64,000 nucleotides of DNA, from positions 1 through 64,000 of the forward strand of contig JAHBXE010000006.1 of NCBI GenBank assembly GCA_019636625.1. The letters are read 5' to 3'. A program made the position numbers and the translations under genes. Positions 43,463-52,730 of the stretch are shown piece after piece. The stretch is from Phycisphaeraceae bacterium (GTDB lineage: Bacteria; Planctomycetota; Phycisphaerae; Phycisphaerales; UBA1924). Positions within the stretch are counted from its first letter, which is position 1. Every line of letters begins with the position of its first letter. The notes beneath the pieces were generated by a model, which searched no databases, had not been told where the DNA came from, and saw nothing but the letters and a program-made list of their open reading frames with translations.

Positions 43463-44809
43463 CTATCGGCCTGACGGGGCCGCCCCCGTTGGCAGGTTCA
43501 CATCCACGCCGCGCACACGTATCTCCCCTCCCCAGATCCGAAAGATGTCGGTCGTTGCCGCCGCGGCCTTCACGCTCGGCCGCAACACGACATCCACCGT
43601 CTTCAAGTCAAAGTCCTTGGGCAGATCAGCCCCGAAGCCGAAGCCCGAGCCCCCGACGCCCGCAAAGGACACCTGGCCCATCCGCCACTCCCTGGTCCCC
43701 TCCGGATCCGCCCAGAATACCTCGAACGCAAGTGGAACAGGCGAGCCGGTCAGATGAACCGTGCCGCTCCCATGGAGATGCGTTCTGAAGTCGTACACCA
43801 CGCACCGCTGAATCTTCAGGCTCCTCTCGATCGGCTCGCGAAGGGAGTCATCCTCGACAACCTCGACCAGCGGCGTGCCCTCGGGAAGAACCGTCACATC
43901 CAGCGTGAACGTCTCTTCCCACGCGGCCAGCGGCTTCTCACTCTCGCCGTCGCTTACTTCGACGGCCCACCTCGCCGAGACCTGGTGCTCGCCGGGCGGC
44001 CCGGGCAGCGTGATCAAGTGCCCCGATCGCGACCAGCTGTTCACCGAAAGGCCCATGGAGCTCATCCCGCCTCCACCCCGCATGAGCAAATGGTCCCCCA
44101 CCCTCGCTTCCAGCTGGCGGAGCGACACACGGAACGTTGATGGATCCCCCAGTCGGTTGGGAGAAAGCTGGAGGTAGAGGTTCGTCGGCTCGCCCACGGC
44201 GACCTTGGGACGGATCATCGCCTGCAGCGACGGCGCGTGCCGGGCGTAGCTCTCGATCTGTTCCGGTGTCAACAGCCCCGCGTTTCTCGCCGCGTTCAGA
44301 AAGTTCCCCCATGCCACCGTCCATCGTGCGGTCGGGGTCTTCTGTCGCGCGATGGCCAGCACCACGAGGGACTTGGCCCGCTCGGCGCTGAGCTTGCCCG
44401 AGCCGAAGCGGGACTGCAGCTCGGCCAAGGCCGCGTCAGAGGTTTGCGCGCTGGGGCTGCCCAGTTCGCGCAGGAGCAGGCCCGCGGGCTTGATGGTGTT
44501 CCAGTTGAACCCCCGCATGCCGGCGACCAGCACGGTCCCCGTCGCTCCCATTGAGAGCAACAGGAGGACCGCCCCAACGACGAGCCGCCTCCGCCGCGGC
44601 TCGCGAAGCCCCTCGCGAACAGCGCGTCGTCCAGCCAGATCCGCGCCGCACTCGGGACACCGACCGGTCACACCCGTGAGATCAAACCGACACGCGCGGC
44701 AATGCGGGGCGAGACTGATGAGCCGGCCACGGAGACCTGTGGCAACCAGGATGACCCCCACAAGGGACACAACTGCAACGAGAACGAGGATCCCATTGCT
44801 CGTGGCCAT
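43463..44809 (-). CDS. Membrane protein with zinc ribbon, function unknown
   Basis: 448 aa. A first membrane segment (about 5-25) is followed by a zinc-ribbon with Cys37, Cys40, Cys51 and Cys54 (HCRACRFDL, GRCPECGADL), a second membrane segment (about 78-98) and a large beta-rich domain, probably outside the membrane. The small ribbon next to a membrane helix is common in planctomycete membrane proteins. No known family in the large domain. It lies convergent with the 16S unit. Confidence 0.68.
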   Translation of the reverse strand: MATSNGILVLVAVVSLVGVILVATGLRGRLISLAPHCRACRFDLTGVTGRCPECGADLAGRRAVREGLREPRRRRLVVGAVLLLLSMGATGTVLVAGMRGFNWNTIKPAGLLLRELGSPSAQTSDAALAELQSRFGSGKLSAERAKSLVVLAIARQKTPTARWTVAWGNFLNAARNAGLLTPEQIESYARHAPSLQAMIRPKVAVGEPTNLYLQLSPNRLGDPSTFRVSLRQLEARVGDHLLMRGGGGMSSMGLSVNSWSRSGHLITLPGPPGEHQVSARWAVEVSDGESEKPLAAWEETFTLDVTVLPEGTPLVEVVEDDSLREPIERSLKIQRCVVYDFRTHLHGSGTVHLTGSPVPLAFEVFWADPEGTREWRMGQVSFAGVGGSGFGFGADLPKDFDLKTVDVVLRPSVKAAAATTDIFRIWGGEIRVRGVDVNLPTGAAPSGR

Positions 44810-44843
44810 GCCCCATTATGGCAGCAACGCTCGCCGGATGCGA

Positions 44844-46337
44844 TCAGCGGCAGCCCGCGGCGTAGTGGTTCAGGTAACACAAGAAGTCATTGGCGGTCAA
44901 GGACTGCACCGGCTCGGACCCATCGCAGTTGGCGTAGGGGTCCTGGGCGGCGAACTTGCTCATGAAGCACTGGAAGTCATTGGCCGACAGCGCGGGGACA
45001 CCCGTGGAGCCGTCGCAGTTGGCGTACGGGTCCTGGGCCGCGAACTTGTTGAGAAAGCACTGGTAGTCGTTAGATGTGAGGGTCGGGATCGGGGGGCTGA
45101 GATCGCAGTTGGCGTACTCGCTCCCCGCGGCGAACGCGTTGATGAAGCAGGCCATGTCGTTGGGCGTCAGAATGGGGGACGATGTCGAACCGTCGCAGTT
45201 GGCGTAACACGGTGCGGGCGGCGCGAGGTTGTTGATGTGCACGCGGACGGGGGGGGTGCCGACCCAGTCGCATGCAAGGATGTCGAGCATTCCATTGCCG
45301 GTAAGGTCGCCGAACCGTGCGTTGTGTCCACCGGACGTTGCGACGAGGACCTTCTCGAACGCCGGCGGGGACCCGCCGAGATTGACGTACACCGCCAGGT
45401 CCGAAAGCTCCAGCCCCATGAGAATGTCGATGCGGCCGTCGAGGTTGAAGTCCGCGGCCTCGGGGTGGTGAGCGCCCATGGATGGGTCGATCACGCGCTT
45501 GGTCCAGGCGGAACTCGTGGCGACGGCGGGTTGCTCGAACCAGACAAAGGGACCACGCTGATGCGCATCGCAGGTGATCAGGTCCAGACGCCCATCGCCG
45601 TTGAGGTCGGCGAGGAGGCACTCATCGCCCGTCGTGGCGCCGCTGATGACAAAGCGGGTCCAGGTGCCGTTGATGACATCCCCGGGGTTTCGCAGCCACG
45701 CGCGAGGCGTGGCTATATCGAGAAGGCCATCTCGATCGATATCGCCCAGGAAAACGCCGTCCCCCGCCATCGAGCTGAGGTCCTTCATCAACCACGAGCC
45801 GTTGGCGGCCCGCTTCCAGACCTTGGTAATGACATGACCACTGGTCACGATCTCGACCTGTTCATCCCCGTCCAGGTCGGCGACCTCGATATCGTGCACG
45901 TAGTTGCCCTGCGTGCCGATGATGCGGTACGTCCAGTTCGACGCCTCGCGCGGATCGGCCTCGCCGCCGGGCGGCATCGTGCGAACGGGGTTGACGAACC
46001 ACAGGATGTTCCCGGTCCCGTTCCCGTCGGCGATGACGATGTCCAGGTCGCCGTCACCGTCCACGTCGGCGAGCTTCATGTCCGTCGTGAACTCCTGATA
46101 CACCACGTTGGGGCGGATCGTCCGCTTGGCAAACGAAGCCCCCGACTCGTACCAGACGAGCGAGTACCCCCCCACCACCGCGTCCGCCTTCCCGTCGAGG
46201 TCAATGTCCCCAACCGCTTTGCAGTCGCCCGAGTTGTGCTGGTCGATCGTGAGCGATGTGAACGTCAGTGGCTGCGCGGCGGCGGTGCCGGCACACGCCG
46301 CAAGCAGCCACGGAGAGCGGGCGATCCATCGGTTCAT
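44844..46337 (-). CDS. Secreted FG-GAP/VCBS propeller protein with four dockerin repeats
   Basis: 497 aa. A signal peptide (ending GTAAAQ near residue 22) is followed by repeated calcium-binding loops of FG-GAP/VCBS type: VGDIDLDGKADAVVG, LADVDGDGDLDIVIAD, VADLDGDEQVEIVTSG, LGDIDRDGLLDIATP, LADLNGDGRLDLIT, AADFNLDGRIDILMG. The tail has four consecutive dockerin-like segments (each with YANCD and a C-F-x-x-K/N-F/Y core), where the plus-strand relatives have two. It ends GCR. Predicted extracellular; ligand unknown. Confidence 0.85.
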   Translation of the reverse strand: MNRWIARSPWLLAACAGTAAAQPLTFTSLTIDQHNSGDCKAVGDIDLDGKADAVVGGYSLVWYESGASFAKRTIRPNVVYQEFTTDMKLADVDGDGDLDIVIADGNGTGNILWFVNPVRTMPPGGEADPREASNWTYRIIGTQGNYVHDIEVADLDGDEQVEIVTSGHVITKVWKRAANGSWLMKDLSSMAGDGVFLGDIDRDGLLDIATPRAWLRNPGDVINGTWTRFVISGATTGDECLLADLNGDGRLDLITCDAHQRGPFVWFEQPAVATSSAWTKRVIDPSMGAHHPEAADFNLDGRIDILMGLELSDLAVYVNLGGSPPAFEKVLVATSGGHNARFGDLTGNGMLDILACDWVGTPPVRVHINNLAPPAPCYANCDGSTSSPILTPNDMACFINAFAAGSEYANCDLSPPIPTLTSNDYQCFLNKFAAQDPYANCDGSTGVPALSANDFQCFMSKFAAQDPYANCDGSEPVQSLTANDFLCYLNHYAAGCR

Positions 46338-46512
46338 GGCACGATCCTCGTGCCCCCTTGGAACAGACGTCCTGACCGAACCGGGGGGCGGGTTTCAACC
46401 ACTCTTCGTGAGCTTGTGGAATACCGAGTATTCCCACGTTCCGGCGCGAAGGATGCGTTTTCCCGCACAATTTATGCAATCTTCCCCAGTTTCACGCGCG
46501 GCCCGATAAGTG

Positions 46513-48009
46513 TCACTCGGCCGGGACGCACCGCCCCGCCGCCCATGAACGCAGCGCCTCGATGCGCTCCCTCATCATGACCGAAAGGGGAGGCGAGGCC
46601 AGCAGGCACCGCTCAATCATCGCCGTGTTGATCTCGCTCTTGCCGGCAAAGGCCGTGTGCAGCGCCGCCGCCACGGCTTGCTCGATCTCCGCCCCGCTGT
46701 ACCCGGCGGAAACGGCCGCCAGCCTGGCCAGATCGAAACGGGCCGCGTCACGCCGGCGCTTGCGGATGTGAATCTCGACGATCGATCGACGCGCGGCCTC
46801 GCCGGGAAGATCGACAAAGAAAATCTCGTCAAACCGGCCCTTCCGCAGCAGCTCCGGCGGGAGGGCCTCGATGTCGTTGGCCGTGGCCGCGAGGAACACC
46901 GGGTGCCTGTGCTCCTGCATCCACGACAGCAGGGTCCCGAACATCCGCTGCGACAGGCCGCCGTCGATGCTCCGGCTCGCGGCGGACGCGAAGCCCTTTT
47001 CGATCTCGTCCATCCACAGCACAACCGGCGACATCACTTCCGCCTGGCGGAGCGCATCGCGCAGCCGTCGCTCGCTCTCGCCGATGTAGCGGTCGTAGAG
47101 CACGCTGGGGTCCAGGCGCATGAGCGGCCGCTTCCAGGCCGTGGCGATGGCCTTGGCGCACAGGCTCTTCCCGGCGCCCTGCACGCCCAGCAGGAGCACG
47201 CCGCGGGGCGCTTCAATCCCGAACTCCACCGCCTCGTTGCTGAGGGCGTTCTGCCGCTGGGCGAGCCATGTCTTGAGCCGGTCCAGCCCGCCGATCTCGT
47301 CCATGCTTGTGGGCGCCTGCACGAACTCCAGCAACCCGTCCGTTTGAACGAAGTCCCGCTTGCGGGCGAGGATCCGGGGCAGGTCCTTGGCATTGAACCG
47401 CTGGTCGTCGTTGGCGACTTCGGCGATGATCTGCTGGATCTGTCGGCGCGACAATCCCCGCAGGTTCCGGACAACGTCGCTCAACTCCCGCGCCGACATC
47501 GACGCTTCGATGGGGCGCAGGCGATGGATCCGCCGGATCGTGCTCTTGATCAGCCGTTCCACCTCCTCGTCATCCGGAGGCGTCACCTCGAAGTGATGCC
47601 CCGCGTTCCGGATCACCTGCGGCAGGTCGGGCTTGTGATCGATGAGCACCAACCGCAGGCCCAGGTCGTGGCGCAGCGCCGCGAACTCCACCGCCTCGCG
47701 CAGCGCGCGCAGCGTTCGCTCATCGCCAAGATGCCCTGCCACATCCAGAAGAACGAGGATCGAGTTGTCGGCGTACTGGGTAAATCGAACCAGCGCGGCG
47801 GCGGGGTGGTCCGTTCCCGATTCGGGTGCGGCGCCGTCCACCAGGCCGTCCCTCGTGCCCGTGATGACATCCCACTGCCGGAGCGGGCAGCCCAGGCGGA
47901 CCGCCGCGACTCGAAGCAGTTCCAGCGCGTGGTGCTCCTCATCCGTCTGGATGTACACCAACACCCCAGGGTTTTCGAGCAAGGCTTGGACTCGTTCGAG
48001 GTCCGTCAT
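46513..48009 (-). CDS. AAA+ ATPase (Ycf46-like)
   Basis: 498 aa. An N-terminal domain of about 230 residues with 'LVYIQTDEEHHALELLR' and 'LVLIDHKPDLP' is followed by an AAA+ module: Walker A GVQGAGKS, Walker B VLWMDEIEKG, sensor 'AATANDIEALPPELLRKGRFDE' (given in part), and the C-terminal lid. This order is that of Ycf46-like ATPases of cyanobacteria and other bacteria, whose role is not clear. The frame is open further upstream but this ATG begins the family sequence. A TACTGT -10-like box ends 10 nt before it. Confidence 0.85.
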   Translation of the reverse strand: MTDLERVQALLENPGVLVYIQTDEEHHALELLRVAAVRLGCPLRQWDVITGTRDGLVDGAAPESGTDHPAAALVRFTQYADNSILVLLDVAGHLGDERTLRALREAVEFAALRHDLGLRLVLIDHKPDLPQVIRNAGHHFEVTPPDDEEVERLIKSTIRRIHRLRPIEASMSARELSDVVRNLRGLSRRQIQQIIAEVANDDQRFNAKDLPRILARKRDFVQTDGLLEFVQAPTSMDEIGGLDRLKTWLAQRQNALSNEAVEFGIEAPRGVLLLGVQGAGKSLCAKAIATAWKRPLMRLDPSVLYDRYIGESERRLRDALRQAEVMSPVVLWMDEIEKGFASAASRSIDGGLSQRMFGTLLSWMQEHRHPVFLAATANDIEALPPELLRKGRFDEIFFVDLPGEAARRSIVEIHIRKRRRDAARFDLARLAAVSAGYSGAEIEQAVAAALHTAFAGKSEINTAMIERCLLASPPLSVMMRERIEALRSWAAGRCVPAE

Positions 48010-48019
48010 GGGCAGGTAC

Positions 48020-48025
48020 ACAGTA
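48020..48025 (-). promoter_or_regulatory. -10 box of the AAA+ ATPase gene
   Basis: TACTGT on the minus strand, 10 nt before the ATG. The divergent protease gene has TACTCT at 48049-48054. Confidence 0.3.
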
Positions 48026-48048
48026 CCATGGCCGGCGTCCGGCCGACG

Positions 48049-48054
48049 TACTCT
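48049..48054 (+). promoter_or_regulatory. -10 box of the reprolysin-like protease gene
   Basis: TACTCT, 65 nt before the ATG; GGAGG serves as ribosome site. Confidence 0.3.
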
Positions 48055-48119
48055 GGAGAGGTTCAAGGAAGCGGGTGCGGGTGCCCGATGGACCGCTCGG
48101 AAACACTCGGAGGCAACCG

Positions 48120-49886
48120 ATGAGGACGGCAATCGCGGCGTGGATCGTTCTCGGCCTCGTGCCGGCGCTCGTCGGTGCCCAGCCAGCGGGGGGGCAGAGC
48201 GTGCCCCTGCCCAAGATGGACATTCAGTCCCTGTCGCTGCCTCAATCCCAGCCAGCAGAGCCGTTTGAAGTCTCAATCCATCTGGAGGGTGCACCCAGGA
48301 CAATCCGGCTTGAGCCCTTTTCCATCCGAGGCCCCCACTTCCGCCTCTTGGTTCAGCGCGAGGACGGCTCGCTTCATCCACAGCCCGCCGGACCGGAGGT
48401 GACGTACCGCGGCCGCGTGGTCGGGGACGAGTCCTCCATCGTGGCGGCAACCCTGACGGATCGCGGCCTGACCGGGATCGTCCGGCGAGGCCGGGACCAG
48501 CCGACCTGGTCGGTCCAGCCCCTCGCGGATGTTGTCCCAGGGGCCGATCGCCGGATGCACGTTGTCCTGAGTGAACGCGACGTGGTCGGCGGCCCGTGGC
48601 GCTGCGGCGTGCCTGATGGTCCGAAGGCGCCGTCGGGGCGCCCCGTCACCGGCGGACCAGACGCGTTCCTCGTGTGCCAGCTCTCGGTGGATGCGGACTA
48701 CGAGTACTACCTGGCCAACGGCTCGAGCGTGCCGAATACGACGGCCGACATCAGCGCCGTCGTCAACGGGATGGGCGCGATCTACCAGGCCGATGCGAAC
48801 GTGACCTTCGAACTTGGCACGGTCGTGGTTCGGCAGTCCGCCTCCCAGCCGTACACCTCGACCAGCGCCAACACCCTCCTGACCCAGTTCGTCAACGAAT
48901 GGGTTGCCAACCAGTCCGGCACGGTCCGCGACCTGGCCCACCTGTTCACGGGCAAGGACCTCGACGGCTCCACCATCGGCCTCGCCTACGTCGGCGTCGT
49001 ATGCAACTCATCCTTCGGCTACGGCCTCTCGCAATCCCGTTTCACGACCAACTTCGCCAACCGCGTCGGCGTCACGGCGCACGAGGTGGGCCACAACTTC
49101 GCCGAGAACCACTGCGACAGTACGTGCAGCCCCTGCCGAATCATGTGCGCGACCATCGGCGGGTGCAGCGGCGTCTCCTCCCTCGGCTGCTCGGCTTCAA
49201 CCCTCGCCACGTACGCCGCGGGCCGGCCCTGCCTTTCTCCGCTCAACAACGGCCTGACGCTCCCGTTCAGCGAGACGTTCCCCTCGCTCACGCTCGACTA
49301 CAACCGCTGGCCCACGCCCGCGAACAACGGGGGGGCCGTCTCCGCCGCGGCCGTCAACGAGCGCAGCGCCCCGTACTCGCTCAACCTCTCCAACGCCGCC
49401 TCGATCACCTGCGCCGGCATCGACCTGACCGGCGTCGGCGGGCGGCGGGTCTTCGTGAACTTCTGGACGCAGCACCAGAACGTGGAAGCGGGCGAAACGC
49501 TCCTCGTGTCCTACCGCCGTCCGGTGCAGGGCGACTTCGTCACGCTGACGACCATTACCTCCAACGGCTCAAACCAGACGCAGTTCTGGCCCACCGAGGT
49601 CGTCCTCCCTGTCGATGGCCACGGCGCCAACGCCGCCATCCGCTTCACGGCGCAGGGGAATCAATCCGACGATGCGTGGTACATCGACGACGTCAAGGTC
49701 AGCCTGTATTGCCGCGCCGATCTCAACCAGGATTGGGCGCTGAACATCTTTGACTTCCAGGCATTCCAGGCCAGCCTCGCCACGCTCAGCACGTCAATCT
49801 GCGACTGGAACGGTGATGGGTTCATCACGGTGCTGGATTACAGTGCGTTCTTCAACGCCGTCAACGCCGGTTGCACCGGCTACTGA
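48120..49886 (+). CDS. Secreted reprolysin-like zinc metalloprotease with dockerin tail
   Basis: 588 aa. Signal peptide 1-20. A propeptide-like region is followed by a metzincin-type domain with the zinc-binding motif HEVGHNFAENH at 321-331 (HExxHxxxxxH; the Glu is catalytic), and Cys-rich sequence after it (CDSTCSPCRIMCATIGGC). A beta-sandwich, likely carbohydrate or protein binding, lies at about 385-520. The tail (DLNQDWALNIFDFQAF ... DWNGDGFITVLDYSAFF) has two classical dockerin-type loops rather than the Cys-rich form. GGAGG precedes the ATG. Predicted to cut extracellular proteins. Confidence 0.88.
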   Translation: MRTAIAAWIVLGLVPALVGAQPAGGQSVPLPKMDIQSLSLPQSQPAEPFEVSIHLEGAPRTIRLEPFSIRGPHFRLLVQREDGSLHPQPAGPEVTYRGRVVGDESSIVAATLTDRGLTGIVRRGRDQPTWSVQPLADVVPGADRRMHVVLSERDVVGGPWRCGVPDGPKAPSGRPVTGGPDAFLVCQLSVDADYEYYLANGSSVPNTTADISAVVNGMGAIYQADANVTFELGTVVVRQSASQPYTSTSANTLLTQFVNEWVANQSGTVRDLAHLFTGKDLDGSTIGLAYVGVVCNSSFGYGLSQSRFTTNFANRVGVTAHEVGHNFAENHCDSTCSPCRIMCATIGGCSGVSSLGCSASTLATYAAGRPCLSPLNNGLTLPFSETFPSLTLDYNRWPTPANNGGAVSAAAVNERSAPYSLNLSNAASITCAGIDLTGVGGRRVFVNFWTQHQNVEAGETLLVSYRRPVQGDFVTLTTITSNGSNQTQFWPTEVVLPVDGHGANAAIRFTAQGNQSDDAWYIDDVKVSLYCRADLNQDWALNIFDFQAFQASLATLSTSICDWNGDGFITVLDYSAFFNAVNAGCTGY

Positions 49887-49898
49887 AACGAGCCCGCC

Positions 49899-50558
49899 AT
49901 GTGGCCATTCTCCCGAACAGCCAAGGGTGAGATGCCGCTCAAGTCGCAGGACGTCATCTGGCTCAACTCGGAAGCCAGGATCGCGGGCATCGTGAAGGAA
50001 CTCGACCGCCAGTTGGCTGCGGGCGTGCACGTGCTGGCCGCGGCATTCACCGGCCGAAGCATCGACGCCTTGGCCGCGGCCCTTGCCGGTGGATCGCGCG
50101 AGGTTGACGCCCTGACCGATCCGATCACTCCCGCGCGCCTGATCGAACGGTTCAACGCGTACGACCGTCCCACGTGCATCCTGACCTCCGCCGATTCTCT
50201 CGTGCTCCCCTCCGGCACCCCTGTCGTCCCGGTCGCCCTCAACCGCGAACTCTGCCTGCTCGTCGCGGAGCGCTTCCCGCTTCGGGAGAAGGACGATTCG
50301 TTGCTCGCCTTCGCCGCCGGGCTTTCCTCGCGGACTTCCGTGCAGTTCAACGTGTCGCTGGATGACCCGCTGATGCGGTTGTTCGCGGGCGATCGACAGG
50401 CCGAGATGCTGCGCCAACTGGGGGCCGGGCCCGATGAACCCCTGACCCACCCCTTCCTCGCTCGCGCGATCGAGAAGGCCCAGGCCCACATCGCCGCCAA
50501 GTGCCCGGATCCGACGCGGGTCGAGTCCTGGATCGAAACGCAGCATCGCCCGTCCTGA
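49899..50558 (+). CDS. Small stand-alone SecA NBD2-like protein
   Basis: 219 aa. The last 70 residues match the end of SecA NBD2 and the start of its scaffold: VSLDDPLMRLFAGDR, LRQLGAGPDEPLTHPFLARAIEKAQ (given in part). Upstream, 'EARIAGIVKELDRQLAAGVHVL' resembles SecA's 'EAKF.AVVE.....G.PVL'. In between, the arginine-finger motif of SecA (RGRSGRQGDPGSS) is replaced by AFAAGLSSRTS, and no Walker motifs are present. So it looks like a degenerate, non-ATPase relative of half the SecA motor. Function unknown; possibly binds SecA, SecYEG or unfolded proteins. It follows the protease gene by 12 nt and may be cotranscribed with it. Confidence 0.65.
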   Translation: MWPFSRTAKGEMPLKSQDVIWLNSEARIAGIVKELDRQLAAGVHVLAAAFTGRSIDALAAALAGGSREVDALTDPITPARLIERFNAYDRPTCILTSADSLVLPSGTPVVPVALNRELCLLVAERFPLREKDDSLLAFAAGLSSRTSVQFNVSLDDPLMRLFAGDRQAEMLRQLGAGPDEPLTHPFLARAIEKAQAHIAAKCPDPTRVESWIETQHRPS

Positions 50559-50582
50559 TGCGGCACGCACGCCCTCGACTCC

Positions 50583-50588
50583 TACGCT
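50583..50588 (+). promoter_or_regulatory. -10 box of the UbiA-like gene
   Basis: TACGCT, ending 7 nt before the ATG at 50596; leaderless mRNA predicted. No -35 match. Confidence 0.4.
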
Positions 50589-50595
50589 CTTACCG

Positions 50596-51540
50596 ATGAG
50601 CACGTCCACCGCCCTGCCCCGGCCCGGCGTCCTGAAGCTCGCCGGCCTGATCGCCAGGGATATCAAACTCGCGCACTCGATCTTCGCGCTGCCCTTTGCC
50701 ATCCTCGGCGCTTTCCTGGCGCGTCCGGAGGGATCTTCCTGGGCACGTTTCGCCGGGCAGCTCGGCCTCATCGTGGTGTGCATGGTCTGTGCCCGCACAT
50801 GGGCCATGCTCTTCAACCGCCTCGCCGACCGGAGGATTGACGCCGCCAACCCGCGAACCGCGCGTCGCGTGTTCGCCGCCGGCGTGCTGTCGCACCGCCA
50901 GGGCTGGTCCGCGGCCGCGCTCGCCGCCGGTGCGTTCATCGGGTCTACCGCCCTCTTCCGGGTGCTCTTCCAGAACCCGTGGCCCGTGGCCCTCTCCATC
51001 CCCGTTCTGGCGTGGATCGCCTTCTACTCCCTGACCAAGCGATTCACGTTTTTGTGCCATGTCTTCCTCGGGGGTGCGCTCGCCGCCTCTCCGATCGCCG
51101 CGGCCATCGCCGTCCACCCCGCCTCCGTCCTGGCCTGGCCCGCCGCGGTCCCGGCCGTGTTCTGGATCGCCGGGATGGTCCTGGTCTGGGTCGCGGGCTT
51201 TGACGTCATCTACGCCCTGCAGGATCTCGACTTCGACCGGCGCATCGGCCTGTCGAGCATCCCCGCCCGCTTTGGTGCATCGGGAGCGCTCTGGATCAGC
51301 CGTGCCCTTCATGCCGTGGCGATCGGGTGCCTGGTCGCCGCGGGGCTTGCCGATGCCCGGCTGGGCTGGCTGTACTGGCTGGGTGTGGCCGCCGTCATCG
51401 GTCTGCTCACCGCCGAGCACGCCGTGCTTATCCGCCGCGGCCGGGCAGGGCTGGATATGGCGTTTTTCACGCTCAACGGGATCGTCAGTTGCGTCCTGGG
51501 CGTCGCGGGCTCGATCGACACGGTCATCGGCCCGGGCTGA
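50596..51540 (+). CDS. UbiA-type prenyltransferase (4-hydroxybenzoate or MqnP type)
   Basis: 314 aa with about eight to nine membrane segments. The first Asp motif is NRLADRRIDAANPRTA and the second is DVIYALQDLDFDRRIGLSSIPARFG; both bind the prenyl diphosphate through Mg2+. The sequence is close to the UbiA/MqnP group that prenylates an aromatic acid for ubiquinone or menaquinone. In planctomycetes, which use menaquinone, MqnP of the futalosine pathway is the likelier role, but no other mqn gene is in the window. Confidence 0.87.
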   Translation: MSTSTALPRPGVLKLAGLIARDIKLAHSIFALPFAILGAFLARPEGSSWARFAGQLGLIVVCMVCARTWAMLFNRLADRRIDAANPRTARRVFAAGVLSHRQGWSAAALAAGAFIGSTALFRVLFQNPWPVALSIPVLAWIAFYSLTKRFTFLCHVFLGGALAASPIAAAIAVHPASVLAWPAAVPAVFWIAGMVLVWVAGFDVIYALQDLDFDRRIGLSSIPARFGASGALWISRALHAVAIGCLVAAGLADARLGWLYWLGVAAVIGLLTAEHAVLIRRGRAGLDMAFFTLNGIVSCVLGVAGSIDTVIGPG

Positions 51541-51550
51541 CCCCCATTGT

Positions 51551-51586
51551 TTTCAATCATTTCTGAAATTCCGGTTGATTCCGGAA
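51551..51586 (+). promoter_or_regulatory. Possible operator upstream of the GbsR/MarR gene
   Basis: Two inverted or direct patterns lie in the 68-nt gap: TTTCA...TGAAA (51551-51568) and TTCCGG repeated at 51569-51574 and 51579-51584. They could bind the regulator encoded next. Confidence 0.3.
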
Positions 51587-51608
51587 CCCGGGCCGGCGAT
51601 ACTCAGGT

Positions 51609-52193
51609 ATGGCCAGCGAGTCCCGCAAGAACGCCCCCACCACCCCCGCCGTGCTCCGGCAGGCCCAGGACCGCTACATCGCGGCCTGGGGGCAGATGGG
51701 CGCCGCCTGGGGCATCAGCCGCACCATGGCGGAGGTCCATGCGCTTCTCTACATCACCGGCCAGCCCATGAACACGGACGAGATCATGGACCGCCTGCAG
51801 ATCTCGCGGGGCAACGCCTCCATGTCCGTCCGCGCCCTGCTGGACTGGGGGATTGTGAGCCGCACGCACAAACGCGGGGACCGCAAGGAGTACTACACGG
51901 CCGAGAAGGACGTGTGGAGCCTCTTCCGCGCGATCGTCCGGGAGCGCATGAAGCGCGAAGTGGACCCCCTCATCGCCTCGCTCTTCGAGATCCGCGACCT
52001 CACCAGCCTGGAGAGCGCTTCCCGCGGAGCCGCCCCCTCGCCGGAGGACAAGCAGGCGCTCCTCGAACACAACAAGCGGCTCGATGCCATGCTGAGCTTC
52101 TTCCAGACGCTCGATCGCCTCGGCCAGCGCTTCGCCAGCCCGCAGGGGCGCGGACTCGAGGTGGCGGCAACACTTCTGGGGAAAGTGAGCTGA
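51609..52193 (+). CDS. GbsR/MarR-family transcription regulator
   Basis: 194 aa. A winged helix-turn-helix at about 30-100 (AEVHALLYITGQPMNTDEIMDRLQISRGNASMSVRALLDWG, given here as the landmark) and the wing ISRTHKRGDRKEYYTA-like 'VSRTHKRGDRKEYYTAE'. GbsR-type proteins repress osmoprotectant or transport genes on sensing a ligand. The C-terminal half is helical and probably makes the dimer. GATACT ends 5 nt before the ATG. Confidence 0.87.
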   Translation: MASESRKNAPTTPAVLRQAQDRYIAAWGQMGAAWGISRTMAEVHALLYITGQPMNTDEIMDRLQISRGNASMSVRALLDWGIVSRTHKRGDRKEYYTAEKDVWSLFRAIVRERMKREVDPLIASLFEIRDLTSLESASRGAAPSPEDKQALLEHNKRLDAMLSFFQTLDRLGQRFASPQGRGLEVAATLLGKVS

Positions 52194-52194
52194 C

Positions 52195-52641
52195 ATGGCA
52201 CGCCTGACGTCTCAACATCGGCCCATGGAAGTCTTGGCCCCCGCCCCGGCCACCACGCTCATACTCGGGTGGACCATCTCCCGCGCCGCCGCCAGCGCCT
52301 GCGGGCTTGTCCGGGACGAGGCCGGCACTCCTGTTCGGCTCGAGGTCTTGGTCTCTGCGCCGCGCGCCGGCTCGACAAACATCGAGGCCCGCCTGGTGGA
52401 CGGCGATCGGCGGATCCCGCTCGAATCCTCGCCCCGATGCGGAACCTGGATCGAGGACTCCATCCGAGGCGTCTGGCACCTGGACATCGACACGCTGCTC
52501 AAGCTGACCGTGCGGAGCTCCGGTGCAGGGTTCGAGGCCCTCTACGCCCGGACTTCCCTGCTCGCCAACGCCGGTCTGGCCGGCGGCCGCTACGAGTTCG
52601 ACGGCGCCTCCATCGCCGGCGACGGCGGCCCCTCCGCCTGA
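52195..52641 (+). CDS. Hypothetical protein, possibly cotranscribed with the regulator
   Basis: 148 aa. The ATG starts two bases after the regulator's stop codon and overlaps a GGGAAAGTGAG ribosome site, so it is probably translated. No family recognised; an even beta-strand pattern (VRLEVLVSAPRAGSTNIEARLVDG) and a Gly-rich end. A role in the regulator's pathway is inference only. Confidence 0.5.
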   Translation: MARLTSQHRPMEVLAPAPATTLILGWTISRAAASACGLVRDEAGTPVRLEVLVSAPRAGSTNIEARLVDGDRRIPLESSPRCGTWIEDSIRGVWHLDIDTLLKLTVRSSGAGFEALYARTSLLANAGLAGGRYEFDGASIAGDGGPSA

Positions 52642-52681
52642 ACTCGCCCGGCAGACCGCCCCGACGCACCCCCAAATGACA

Positions 52682-52712
52682 GGCACGGGTCCATCGACCC
52701 GTGCCCGATTCT
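52682..52712. terminator. Bidirectional terminator between convergent genes
   Basis: A perfect 10-bp stem (GGCACGGGTC / GACCCGTGCC, 4-nt loop) between the hypothetical gene and the HTH-membrane gene. Confidence 0.7.
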
Positions 52713-52730
52713 GCTCGTGTTGTGTGCTGC

